Source of the DNA: Nitrospirota bacterium
GTDB lineage: Bacteria > Nitrospirota > Nitrospiria > JACQBW01
Assembly: GCA_016178585.1 (NCBI GenBank)
Contig: JACOTA010000020.1
Coordinates: 1-36,475 of the forward strand
Reading direction: 5' to 3'
Length of the DNA stretch: 36,475 bases
Part shown: positions 21,955 through 30,321 of the stretch, one piece after another
Position numbering within the stretch: position 1 is the first letter of the stretch
Layout of the letters: the number at the start of each line of letters is the position of its first letter
Translations under genes and position numbers: made by a program
Notes under the pieces: model-generated
The model's database searches: none
The model's input: the letters and a program-made list of their open reading frames with translations, nothing else
Told to the model about the DNA's origin: nothing

Positions 21955-22748
21955 AAACTGGCGCAACCCCGTTTTTTGTTTTATTGGTGATCAGTCTTGT
22001 TCTGGGAGCCTGTGCTTCCTCCCTTCGGACCCTGGCGTTCAAAAAAGACGCGACTTCCCAGGAATTACTACACCTGTTTGCTCAAAGAGAAAAAGCCCGC
22101 CAGGAGATGAAAGCCATGGTGTCATTTTCAATTCATCCCAATCAGGGGGCAAGCCAGGCACTGAACGGGATCCTTTCATTCGAACCGGGGGATCATGTCC
22201 GTTTCCAGGGATTTGACTCTTTCGGGAGAACCGTTATTGACCTCACCCTCTTGAAGAATTTTTATAAAATCAGCCTCGGAGGGGATCCGCCATTAAGAGG
22301 AAATTTGGAGGACCGGGGAGATTTATCCGCCAAAATGGGACCCGGAGCGGCAGAAAAGATTAACTGGGAATTCTGGCTTAAAATGATGAATGAGTTTCGT
22401 TACGGGGGGAACCCCGTGCTCATGGAAGATGAGATGATTTTTATTGAAAAAGGGAAGGATCATTTTACCGGGTCGGTTCTTAAAATAAAAGGAAAGCAGG
22501 CCATATTATTGAAAAAAATCTGGTTTGAACGCTCCTTTTTTTATCCTGTAAAAGAAGAAATTTATGAGGAAATGACGGGGGATTACCCGCTATCCGGAAC
22601 CATTTATTTTTCCGATTTTAATGATAAAAATAATGGTTCATGGCCAGGTCGAATTCAGGTAAAATCAAAGGAGGGAGATCTTGAAGTCGAATTTGTGGAG
22701 ACCAATTTCTCCCCTTCGTTTTTGGCTGATTATTTTAACCTGGATTAA
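21951..22748 (+). CDS. Outer-membrane lipoprotein, LolB/DUF4292-like
   Basis: The protein has 265 aa from GTG 21951, overlapping the radA stop by 4 nt. The signal peptide ends with the lipobox LGAC (about residues 17-20). The following part contains SFSIHPNQGASQALNGILSFEPGDHVRFQGFDSFGRTVIDLTLLKNFYKI, a beta-rich pattern of the lipoprotein-localisation fold (LolA/LolB, DUF4292): strands carrying a hydrophobic ligand pocket. It ends IQVKSKEGDLEVEFVETNF. It may receive lipoproteins at the outer membrane or bind lipid. True LolB identity is not demonstrated because the characteristic protruding Leu loop is not obvious. Confidence 0.7.
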   Translation: MKTGATPFFVLLVISLVLGACASSLRTLAFKKDATSQELLHLFAQREKARQEMKAMVSFSIHPNQGASQALNGILSFEPGDHVRFQGFDSFGRTVIDLTLLKNFYKISLGGDPPLRGNLEDRGDLSAKMGPGAAEKINWEFWLKMMNEFRYGGNPVLMEDEMIFIEKGKDHFTGSVLKIKGKQAILLKKIWFERSFFYPVKEEIYEEMTGDYPLSGTIYFSDFNDKNNGSWPGRIQVKSKEGDLEVEFVETNFSPSFLADYFNLD

Positions 22749-22781
22749 ATATCTTAATAAAATAGGCGGAGGACAAGCTGT

Positions 22782-23456
22782 TTGATCATATTATCAGTTG
22801 AAACATCCACCCCGATGGGAAGCGTCGCGATTTTAGAGGACGGACGTCTGCTGGGGGAATATATGGTCTATCATGAGAGGCATCATTCCCGGGTGATTTT
22901 GAAAATGATCGACGGTCTTTTGAAATCCTGCCGTCTTGGCCTTTCCGATATTGATCTTTTTGCCGTTTCGGTTGGTCCGGGATCTTTTACCGGCCTTCGC
23001 GTAGGGATTGCGACTGTTAAAGGGTTTTCGACCGCTTTGGATAAACCGGTTTCCGGCATCCCAACCCTGGAGGCCTTTGCGGGACGAGTTTCACATACCC
23101 CTTATCCGATTTGTCCTGTTATTCAGGGGCGGAGAAATGAAGGGTATGCCGCGCTCTATCAATATGACGAATTTTTCAGATTGAACCTTTTAAAACCGGC
23201 CAGAGTGGTTTCATTGGAAAGTCTTTTGGACGAGATTGATGCTCCGACACACCTTTTGGGTAATTTTTCTCCAGAACTGTTTAAAAAAATGTCCAACAAA
23301 AATATTTTTTATGCCCCCCTGTTAAAGTTCCCGGCTGCGTCAACGGTAGGGTTAACGGCCTATCAAAAGATGGATTTTGCAAAAAACGGAAAGGTGGAAA
23401 TGATTCTCCCAGCCTTTCCCTCGGAAAAAGTTCAAATTCATGGACTGTACCTTTGA
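22782..23456 (+). CDS. tsaB: tRNA threonylcarbamoyladenosine biosynthesis protein TsaB
   Basis: The protein has 224 aa from TTG 22782, with GGCGGAGG upstream. It begins ILSVETSTPMGSVAILEDG, followed by HHSRVILKMIDGLL and the signature VSVGPGSFTGLRVGIATVKGFSTAL. This is the ASKHA-fold TsaB (YeaZ), which partners TsaD and TsaE in t6A37 formation on tRNAs decoding ANN. Full length. It overlaps the downstream rimI start by 17 nt, the common tsaB-rimI arrangement. tsaD is not in the window. Confidence 0.95.
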   Translation: MIILSVETSTPMGSVAILEDGRLLGEYMVYHERHHSRVILKMIDGLLKSCRLGLSDIDLFAVSVGPGSFTGLRVGIATVKGFSTALDKPVSGIPTLEAFAGRVSHTPYPICPVIQGRRNEGYAALYQYDEFFRLNLLKPARVVSLESLLDEIDAPTHLLGNFSPELFKKMSNKNIFYAPLLKFPAASTVGLTAYQKMDFAKNGKVEMILPAFPSEKVQIHGLYL

Positions 23457-24183
23457 AAAAATGAGGTTAGAAGACCTTGACGAAGTTTTGAAAATTGCCA
23501 CGGCATCTTTTAATCAGCCATGGACAAAAGCGATGTTCGAAAATGAAATTTTAAAAAATCCGTTTTCGGAGCAATTTCTTGTCAAAGTTGAGGGCGAAAA
23601 TGCCGGCTATCTTTGCATGTGGTCTTTGTTCGATGAAGCTCATATTCTCGATTTTGCAATCGATCCTCAATTCCGGCGGAAAGGTTTGGGAGAAAAAGTT
23701 ATTTTAAACGTGATTGAAAGAATAAAGGAAAATAAAATAAAAAAAATATTTTTAGAAGTCAGAGCTTCCAATGAAGCAGCGAAATCGCTTTATAAAAAAG
23801 TGGGTTTTCTCAATCTCGCCGAAAGAAAGGGTTATTATTCGAATCCCACAGAAGACGCCTTGATTTTCCAGTGGAAGGCCACTGAAGCTGATCGAACGGG
23901 TTTTCCAGAAGCGTTAACCATTTTTGCACTTATGAGGGAGGGGTTCATGTCTGAATATCAAAAAGATGATGAATTGGTCAAACAGATTCGGAAGGAAAAC
24001 AAAAAATTTCGTGATTTTGAAAAGGAACATGAACAGCTATCCAAAAAACTCGAAGCGCTCAATAAACGCAAAACCCTGTTGCCGGAAGAAGAGGTTGAAG
24101 TTAAAAGAATTCATAAAGAAAAATTGGTCTTTAAAGACCAGCTGAAGCAAATGATTAAAGAATTTAAAGAGAAAAAGGTGTAA
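23440..24183 (+). CDS. rimI: RimI-type N-acetyltransferase fused to a DUF465 (YdcH-like) helical tail
   Basis: The protein has 247 aa. Residues 1-150 are a GNAT domain: FEKMRLEDLDEVLKIATASF, the CoA-binding A motif HILDFAIDPQFRRKGLGEKVI and the VRASNEAAKSLYKKVGF B part, the RimI pattern (acetylation of ribosomal protein S18 or other N-termini). Residues 170-247 (MSEYQKDDELVKQIRKENKKFRDFEKEHEQL...) are a YdcH/DUF465 helical hairpin, usually encoded separately. The frame is unbroken between them. An AGGGAGGGG Shine-Dalgarno sequence sits 5 nt before an in-frame ATG at 23947, so the tail can also be made alone (78 aa). Confidence 0.88.
   Translation: MDCTFEKMRLEDLDEVLKIATASFNQPWTKAMFENEILKNPFSEQFLVKVEGENAGYLCMWSLFDEAHILDFAIDPQFRRKGLGEKVILNVIERIKENKIKKIFLEVRASNEAAKSLYKKVGFLNLAERKGYYSNPTEDALIFQWKATEADRTGFPEALTIFALMREGFMSEYQKDDELVKQIRKENKKFRDFEKEHEQLSKKLEALNKRKTLLPEEEVEVKRIHKEKLVFKDQLKQMIKEFKEKKV
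23935..23949 (+). promoter_or_regulatory. Internal ribosome binding site and start for the DUF465 tail
   Basis: GGGAGGGG at 23936-23943 and ATG at 23947-23949 lie in frame inside the rimI coding sequence. It is among the strongest Shine-Dalgarno matches in the window. Confidence 0.6.
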
Positions 24184-24190
24184 GACTCCC

Positions 24191-24430
24191 ATGTTTGGAA
24201 TAGGCTTTCCTGAATTAGTCGTAATTTTAATCATCGCTTTTATCGTTTTAGGCCCCGAAAAGATTATGACTTTTTCAAAAACTTTGGGCCGGATGGCGGG
24301 CGATTTCAAAAAAACAGCCGGTCGGATTGAAAGTGAGGTTTTAGGGGAGCTTAAAAAAGTTTCTCAGGAGGATCCCATTGCAACTGAGAATCGGCTCAAA
24401 AAGGAAACTGGCGGAAAAAAAGATGGTTAG
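24191..24430 (+). CDS. tatA: Sec-independent protein translocase TatA/TatB
   Basis: The protein has 79 aa. MFGIGFPELVVILIIAFIVLGPEKI is the hallmark N-terminal membrane helix followed by the FG/GP hinge, and residues 25-60 are the amphipathic helix (FSKTLGRMAGDFKKTAGRIESEVLGELKKV). The C-terminal tail is charged. The glutamate after the first helix turn (FPELVVI) and the short length suit TatA or a TatB-like protein; only one TatA/B family protein is in this locus. It is 7 nt after rimI and overlaps tatC by 8 nt. Confidence 0.93.
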   Translation: MFGIGFPELVVILIIAFIVLGPEKIMTFSKTLGRMAGDFKKTAGRIESEVLGELKKVSQEDPIATENRLKKETGGKKDG

Positions 24431-25196
24431 CCTCTGGAAAAAAGAAAAAAAGACAGAGTCGACCATGCCGATTACCGGTCATCTGGTTGAGTTACGCTCC
24501 AGACTCATTAAATCCCTGGTTGTTCTAGGAATCTTTTTTGGAATCGCATTACAGGAGATCGATCCGATCCTCAAGGTATTAAAAAAACTTTTACCCGCCG
24601 ACCTTTATTTTAATTCGCCGTCTGAGGCGTTGTGGGTAAGCTTTAAGGTCGCTTTTTTTGCCGGTTTTTTTGTCTCTTTTCCCTTTGTTTTGTTTCAGGT
24701 TTGGAAGTTTATTTCGCCGGGGCTTGAGCCGAAAGAAAGAAAATGGGTTTTCCCTTTTATCCTGGGAGGATCGTTCTTTTTTGTCGCAGGCGTTCTGTTT
24801 TGTTATTTTGTCGTTCTTCCCTTTGCCCTGTCCTATTTGGTCCAGTTTGGGGTTGAGAGGGGAATCAAACCCCAGATTATATTAACCAGTTATATTGACT
24901 TTATTTTAAAATTAATGATGGCTTTTGGCCTAATTTTTATGATACCTATAGCTCTAATTCTTTTAGCGAAAGCTGGAATTGTTTCCTCAAGGGTGTTGGC
25001 AAAAAACAGGCGGTACGCTATTTTAATTAATTCCATTATCGCCGCCGTATTAACCCCGACGCCGGATGTGTTTAACATGATGCTGATGATGATTCCCTTA
25101 TTGATCTTGTATGAGCTTGGGATATGGGGGATCAGACTGCTGGGGGAAGGTCCTCCGAAAACCATTAAAGGCTCCGGGAAAGTTTCACCCGTTTAG
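24423..25196 (+). CDS. tatC: Sec-independent protein translocase TatC
   Basis: The protein has 257 aa from ATG 24423, which overlaps tatA by 8 nt; an upstream in-frame extension lies inside tatA and is excluded. MPITGHLVELRSRLIKSL is the conserved amphipathic N-terminus with the E/R residues that read the twin-arginine motif. SPSEALWVSFKVAFFAGFFVSFPFVLFQVWKFISPGLEPKERK is the diagnostic first-loop/second-helix region. Six membrane helices are visible. With TatA it translocates folded proteins carrying SRRxFLK signals. Confidence 0.96.
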   Translation: MVSLWKKEKKTESTMPITGHLVELRSRLIKSLVVLGIFFGIALQEIDPILKVLKKLLPADLYFNSPSEALWVSFKVAFFAGFFVSFPFVLFQVWKFISPGLEPKERKWVFPFILGGSFFFVAGVLFCYFVVLPFALSYLVQFGVERGIKPQIILTSYIDFILKLMMAFGLIFMIPIALILLAKAGIVSSRVLAKNRRYAILINSIIAAVLTPTPDVFNMMLMMIPLLILYELGIWGIRLLGEGPPKTIKGSGKVSPV

Positions 25197-25224
25197 GGGC
25201 TTTATTAAACAGGAGAAAGAACCG

Positions 25225-25776
25225 ATGTCAAAAAGTGAAAAAGTCGCAACGCTCAAAACTAAATTCGGAAATATTGAAATTCAATTTTTCCCGGATTTGG
25301 CTTCTAAACATGTCGAGAATTTTATTGAGCTGGCCGAAAAAAAATTTTACGATGAAACGTCTTTCCATCGTGTGATTCCGGGTTTTATGATCCAGTGCGG
25401 GGACCCTAATACCAGACTCTATAAAGATGACCGTTCAACGCATGGAATGGGCGGGCCCGGCCATACGCTAAAAGCCGAGTTTAATCAGAAAAGTCATAAG
25501 AGAGGAATTGTTTCGATGGCCCGGTCGGCAAGCCCGGATAGCGCCGGATCTCAGTTTTTTATCTGTGTTGCCGATTCTAAATTTCTTGATGGTCAATACA
25601 CGGTGTTTGGCGAGGTCACTTCTGGGATGGAAGTGGCGGACAAAATCGTTAACCTTCCGAGAGATGGCCGGGATAACCCAAAAGAAAGAGTTGAAATGCA
25701 CGTCGTGGTGAGCGCAAGGCAGGCAGAGCATCAGTCGTTTAAAAACGCGGCTTTTAAGGATGGGGCCGTTTCTTAG
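25225..25776 (+). CDS. Cyclophilin-type peptidyl-prolyl cis-trans isomerase
   Basis: The protein has 183 aa from ATG 25225, preceded by AGGAGAAAG. Cyclophilin motifs: FHRVIPGFMIQCGD (catalytic Arg), GSQFFI, FGEVTSGMEV. MSKSEKVATLKTKFGNIEIQFFPDLA, without a signal peptide, indicates the cytosolic class. The C-terminal extension of about 15 residues is unremarkable. It is 28 nt downstream of tatC and probably in its operon. It accelerates proline isomerisation in protein folding. Confidence 0.94.
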   Translation: MSKSEKVATLKTKFGNIEIQFFPDLASKHVENFIELAEKKFYDETSFHRVIPGFMIQCGDPNTRLYKDDRSTHGMGGPGHTLKAEFNQKSHKRGIVSMARSASPDSAGSQFFICVADSKFLDGQYTVFGEVTSGMEVADKIVNLPRDGRDNPKERVEMHVVVSARQAEHQSFKNAAFKDGAVS

Positions 25777-25845
25777 ACCTTGAATTTGCCGTGAGAACCC
25801 TTTCCGGAATCCTTTTCGGAAGGTAGATGGTATTTGATAAACGCC

Positions 25846-25980
25846 CAAGAACAGAGTTAGAAAGCTGTCATTGCGAACAAAGTGAAGCAATCTCAAGACT
25901 TTACGATAAGATTGCCACGCACCCTTCGGTGCTCGCAATGACATGATTAATAAGTGGGTGCGAAGTCTATCGCTGGTCTT
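25846..25980 (+). repeat. Composite palindromic element (type 3), copy 1
   Basis: The outer arms are CAAGAACAGAGTTAGA (25846-25861) and TCTATCGCTGGTCTT (25966-25980), imperfectly inverted. The inner arms are GTCATTGCGAACAAAG (25867-25882) and GGTGCTCGCAATGAC (25928-25942). The inner GTCATTGCGAGC...GAAGCAATCTC...TCGCAATGAC type is a dispersed repeat I recall from many bacterial genomes. A second composite copy is at 27254-27390. The right end touches the ATG of the LysM gene. Confidence 0.8.
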
Positions 25981-27102
25981 ATGTTTCTAAACCATCTTAA
26001 AACAAAAGCGATTGTGCCTCTTTTATTTTTATTCATTTTTTTTCTCGTTTCGACAGGCCATTCTCAGGAAATTCCCGGTTCCGATTATAGTGTGAAAGAA
26101 GGGGATACCTTGTGGGGGATATCATCGTCTCATTACTCCGATCCGTTTTTATGGCCGAAACTTTGGGGGAAAAACCTTGCAATTTCTCATCCGGACAAGA
26201 TTTATCCTGGACAAAAAATATTTCTTCCGTCTGAAGAATTTTTAAAAGAGGTAGAAAAAAATAATCAGGCGGTTGAAACTGAAAAACCCTCTGAAATGCC
26301 TGAAGCGCCTAAACTTCAAGCTTCAATAGTCCCTTTCCCTCTTCAACCTGAAATCTCAGAGCCTGAACCTGAAGGGGTAACGCCGGTTTCCGCCTTAACC
26401 GAAACAGATCTTTTCACCAGCGGTTTTATCCTAAAAGATTCCTCAGCCATCGGGAAAATAGGAGAAATTATCGCGTCCGAAAATCAACATGCGCTTTTGG
26501 GAGAGGGGGACATCGTTTACCTTTTGCCGGTATCTTCCCATACCTTCCATATCGGCGAACGGTACTCTATTTACGAAGTCGTTCGATCGATTCATCATCC
26601 CCAAAGCCATCGTTTAATGGGAAAATTAATTCGTGTGAAAGGTTTCGTTGAAATAATTCCCAATCAGATGCCCGGATCCAGAAAAGAAACATTTTCGGCC
26701 AAAATCGTCAAATCTTTTGATCTGATTAGTTTAAAAGATTTTCTGATGCCGTATCAGTCGATGGATTTGATTGATTTAACCCTTCCTTTTCCAAAGGAAC
26801 TCAAGGGGACCATTGTCGGGACAAGGGACCTTAAAGAAAATAATGGTCCAAATGATTTTGTTTATTTGGATAAAGGGAGCCGGGACGGAGTTCAACGGGG
26901 CCATCTCTTCGTGGTTGTTAAGAACGGGAAAAAGGTTCCTTTTTTCTCTCCGGGGGGACGGGAAAGGTTGCCCCAGAGAATTATTGCGGAATTAGAGGTC
27001 GTCTCGGTTCAAAAAGAGACTTCTACAGCGATTGTTGCAAAAAGTATTGAGCCGGTCGTGGTTGGAGATCAAATCTCCAATCCTCCTCCCGCAACCCCCT
27101 GA
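25981..27102 (+). CDS. LysM-domain envelope protein
   Basis: The protein has 373 aa from ATG 25981; upstream in-frame codons fall in the repeat. Residues 8-27 are hydrophobic (KAIVPLLFLFIFFLVSTGHSQ), a signal peptide or anchor. LysM is at about 36-84: YSVKEGDTLWGISSSHYSDPFLWPKLWGKN...HPDKIYPGQKIFLPS, a peptidoglycan (GlcNAc) binding motif of the FimV/NlpD style (with the W.KLW.N variant). The remaining 280 residues are Pro/Glu-rich then beta-rich (VGEYSIYEVVRSIHHPQSHR..., FVYLDKGSRDGVQRGHLFVVVKNGKK), resembling secreted LysM proteins of Nitrospira- and delta-type bacteria. No enzyme motif is seen. It is flanked on both sides by copies of the same composite repeat. Confidence 0.83.
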   Translation: MFLNHLKTKAIVPLLFLFIFFLVSTGHSQEIPGSDYSVKEGDTLWGISSSHYSDPFLWPKLWGKNLAISHPDKIYPGQKIFLPSEEFLKEVEKNNQAVETEKPSEMPEAPKLQASIVPFPLQPEISEPEPEGVTPVSALTETDLFTSGFILKDSSAIGKIGEIIASENQHALLGEGDIVYLLPVSSHTFHIGERYSIYEVVRSIHHPQSHRLMGKLIRVKGFVEIIPNQMPGSRKETFSAKIVKSFDLISLKDFLMPYQSMDLIDLTLPFPKELKGTIVGTRDLKENNGPNDFVYLDKGSRDGVQRGHLFVVVKNGKKVPFFSPGGRERLPQRIIAELEVVSVQKETSTAIVAKSIEPVVVGDQISNPPPATP

Positions 27103-28359
<1,257 letters not shown>

Positions 28360-28382
28360 GCCAAACCTTCTTTTTCATTGGA

Positions 28383-28411
28383 TTGACAACTTTTTCCGAT
28401 CGGTTTACAAT
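28383..28411 (+). promoter_or_regulatory. Strong sigma-70 promoter for the sigma-54 activator
   Basis: TTGACA (28383-28388), 17-nt spacer, TACAAT (28406-28411): 11 of 12 consensus matches. Transcription is expected near 28418, giving a leader of about 75 nt. Confidence 0.75.
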
Positions 28412-28492
28412 CAAATCCGTAAATAAATTGTCTCTTCGCCATCCTTAAAAATAGAGAAACGAACGTCCTATCCTTTGATTTTAAGAGGTTTT

Positions 28493-29830
28493 GTGCAGGA
28501 AATTCCTTACACCTTTAACCCTGAGTGGTTGCTAAATTCCTTTCCTGAAGGAATCATTGCCCTTAATTCGGATCAAAAAATCCTCTTCGTCAACCCGTCT
28601 GCCGAATCCCTTTTGGGGATCTCGAAAAAAGATTTTGTGGGTAAAAGATGTTCCCACCTGATAGAGGTGGAGGGCGCTGAACAGAAGTGTCTTTTGGAAA
28701 GGACGCTTCAAACAGAAGAGCCTTTGACCCAGATTGAATCGAAGTGCCAAAATAAACAGGGTGAAAAGCTGGTTCTTAGATCGTCTACATTTATGCTGAA
28801 AGATGAACATGACAAGTCGGTTGGAGCGGTGATTCAGTTCAGGGTCATCTCTTCGGAGAGGCCCGCTGGAGAAACAGCTCCTAAAAATCTCCTGTTCGAT
28901 AAGGTTGTCGGAAAAAATCCGAGGATGCTTGAGATCTATAATTTGATTCCTGGTTTAGCAAGGACAAAATCGACCGTCCTTATTGAGGGGGAAAGCGGAA
29001 CCGGAAAAGAATCGATCGCCCACGCTCTTCATTCTAACAGCCCGAGGCGGGAGAAGCCCTATGTTCGGGTAAACTGCGGAGCTCTCGCGGAAGGGATATT
29101 GGAAAGCGAGTTGTTCGGGCATGTGAAAGGGGCTTACACGGGCGCGATTTCCAATAAACAGGGGAGATTTGAACTCGCCCATGAAGGGACGATTTTCTTG
29201 GATGAAATCGGAGATGTCAGCCTGTCGACCCAGGTGAAACTTCTCCGGGTGCTTCAGGAAGAGGAATTTGAGAGGGTGGGCGATACGAAGCCGATCAAAG
29301 TCGATGTCAGAGTGATTGCCGCGACAAATAAAGATTTAAAAAAGGCCATGGACAATGGGCAGTTCAGACAGGATCTGTATTACCGCCTTCGAGTGGTTCC
29401 CATTACACTCCCGCCCTTGAGGGAGCGTCGAGACGATATTCCGCTTTTAATTAATCATTTTATGAAAGTGTTTAATCAAGAAATGGAAAAAAATGTAGAA
29501 CAGGTTTCTCCCCAAACCATGTCCACTCTGATCAATTACGAATACCCTGGAAATATCCGGGAACTTGAAAATATTATCGAACATGCCCTGGTTTTGTGTA
29601 ACGGGAATATCATATTGCCCGAGCATTTACCCCGGGACATTCAGATCCGAAAAAGCGATCATGTGGACCGTGCCATTTCCAGAGAACATCCTTTGGAGGC
29701 GATGGAGCGGGAGCTCATCATTCAAGTTCTCAATCAATGCAATTGGAATTTTAAGGAAACGTCTGAAAAATTAAGGATCAGCAGGACAACCCTTTGGAGA
29801 AAGATGAAAGATTATCATATCGTAAAATAG
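28493..29830 (+). CDS. PAS-AAA+ sigma-54-dependent transcriptional activator
   Basis: The protein has 445 aa from GTG 28493, chosen because AAGAGG lies 4 nt upstream; the TTG at 28475 has no such site. Residues 10-120 are a PAS domain (GIIALNSDQKILFVNPSAESLLGISKKDFVGKRCSHLI). The AAA+ core has Walker A GESGTGKE (about 166-173), GAYTGA at 213-218 in place of GAFTGA, a substitution tolerated in natural activators, and Walker B GTIFLDEIGD. The C-terminal Fis-type HTH is NQCNWNFKETSEKLRISRTTLWRKMKDY. It has no receiver domain, so a ligand or redox signal through PAS is likely. Dyads and a sigma-54 promoter follow downstream. Confidence 0.93.
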   Translation: MQEIPYTFNPEWLLNSFPEGIIALNSDQKILFVNPSAESLLGISKKDFVGKRCSHLIEVEGAEQKCLLERTLQTEEPLTQIESKCQNKQGEKLVLRSSTFMLKDEHDKSVGAVIQFRVISSERPAGETAPKNLLFDKVVGKNPRMLEIYNLIPGLARTKSTVLIEGESGTGKESIAHALHSNSPRREKPYVRVNCGALAEGILESELFGHVKGAYTGAISNKQGRFELAHEGTIFLDEIGDVSLSTQVKLLRVLQEEEFERVGDTKPIKVDVRVIAATNKDLKKAMDNGQFRQDLYYRLRVVPITLPPLRERRDDIPLLINHFMKVFNQEMEKNVEQVSPQTMSTLINYEYPGNIRELENIIEHALVLCNGNIILPEHLPRDIQIRKSDHVDRAISREHPLEAMERELIIQVLNQCNWNFKETSEKLRISRTTLWRKMKDYHIVK

Positions 29831-29837
29831 GGTATGT

Positions 29838-29867
29838 TTCATAAATGAATTTTGTTCCATAAATGAA
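29838..29867 (+). promoter_or_regulatory. Tandem dyad, candidate enhancer site for the sigma-54 activator
   Basis: TTCATAAATGAA (29838-29849) and TCCATAAATGAA (29856-29867) repeat with 18-nt spacing. The first is a perfect dyad (TTCAT-AA-ATGAA). They lie about 150-180 nt upstream of the candidate sigma-54 promoter, the normal distance for an upstream activating sequence. Confidence 0.55.
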
Positions 29868-30014
29868 AAAATGATACAAATATTTAAATTTATTGGATTT
29901 TTTATACGATACGTTTAATTTTCAGATGTTTTAAGGCTAATTGAAATAGATTTACAAATCATCAAAAAATTTATAACTTATTAATATTGTTATTTATTTT
30001 ATAATTAAAAAAAC

Positions 30015-30030
30015 GGGTATACTTCTTGCT
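30015..30030 (+). promoter_or_regulatory. Candidate sigma-54 promoter
   Basis: GGGTATACTTCTTGCT has GG (30016-30017), 10 nt, GC (30028-30029), with TTGCT fully matching the -12 element. The -24 element GGGTATA agrees with TGGCACG at GG and the A only. Transcription would begin near 30041, 48 nt before the zinc-ribbon start. Confidence 0.5.
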
Positions 30031-30088
30031 CTTTATTACGTTACTAGACAGACTAAAATAGTCGGATTTAAGTAAGGAGAGTAAGAAT

Positions 30089-30292
30089 ATGCAGTGTCAT
30101 AGATGTAAAGGCGAAATGGTTGTTGAAAAATTTCAAGATTTTAATGACGATACGGGCCGTTTAAATTTTCACGGATGGAGATGTTTGATTTGCGGTGAAA
30201 TTTTTGATCCGGTTATTTATTCGAATCGGAGACAGCATCCCCCTCCCCTCATTGGGAAAAACAGGAAATTAATCATCGCCTCTAAACGATAG
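30089..30292 (+). CDS. Small zinc-ribbon protein
   Basis: The protein has 67 aa. MQCHRCKGEMVVEKFQDFNDDTGRLNFHGWRCLICGEIFDPVI has two CxxC pairs (C3/C6 and C32/C35), a zinc ribbon typical of small redox- or RNA/DNA-binding proteins. The remainder is basic (NRRQHPPPLIGKNRKLIIASKR). I recall similar DDTG-GWRC-CG proteins in Nitrospirota/NC10 genomes without function. AAGGAG at 30074 precedes ATG 30089. It is 29 nt upstream of the NuoF-like gene behind a sigma-54-type promoter, suggesting joint expression. Confidence 0.75.
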   Translation: MQCHRCKGEMVVEKFQDFNDDTGRLNFHGWRCLICGEIFDPVIYSNRRQHPPPLIGKNRKLIIASKR

Positions 30293-30321
30293 GTTGGAAA
30301 GACCTTAAAACATCGGGTTCA

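Larger units (their letters stand above)
29831..30088 (+). other. AT-rich regulatory gap between activator and zinc-ribbon gene
   Basis: This 258-nt gap has very low GC. It holds two TTCCATAAATGAA-like dyads (29838-29867), a candidate sigma-54 promoter (30015-30030), a small GACTA-AAA-TAGTC dyad (30051-30063) and the AAGGAG ribosome site (30074-30079). There is no coding frame of note. Confidence 0.6.

Noticed and set aside
25468-25944. Leftward open frame of about 158 codons opposite the cyclophilin gene and repeat copy 1
   Set aside because: It lies antisense to a clear cyclophilin and its N-terminus is the palindromic repeat (SLRAPKGAWQS-type repeat translation); no family pattern.
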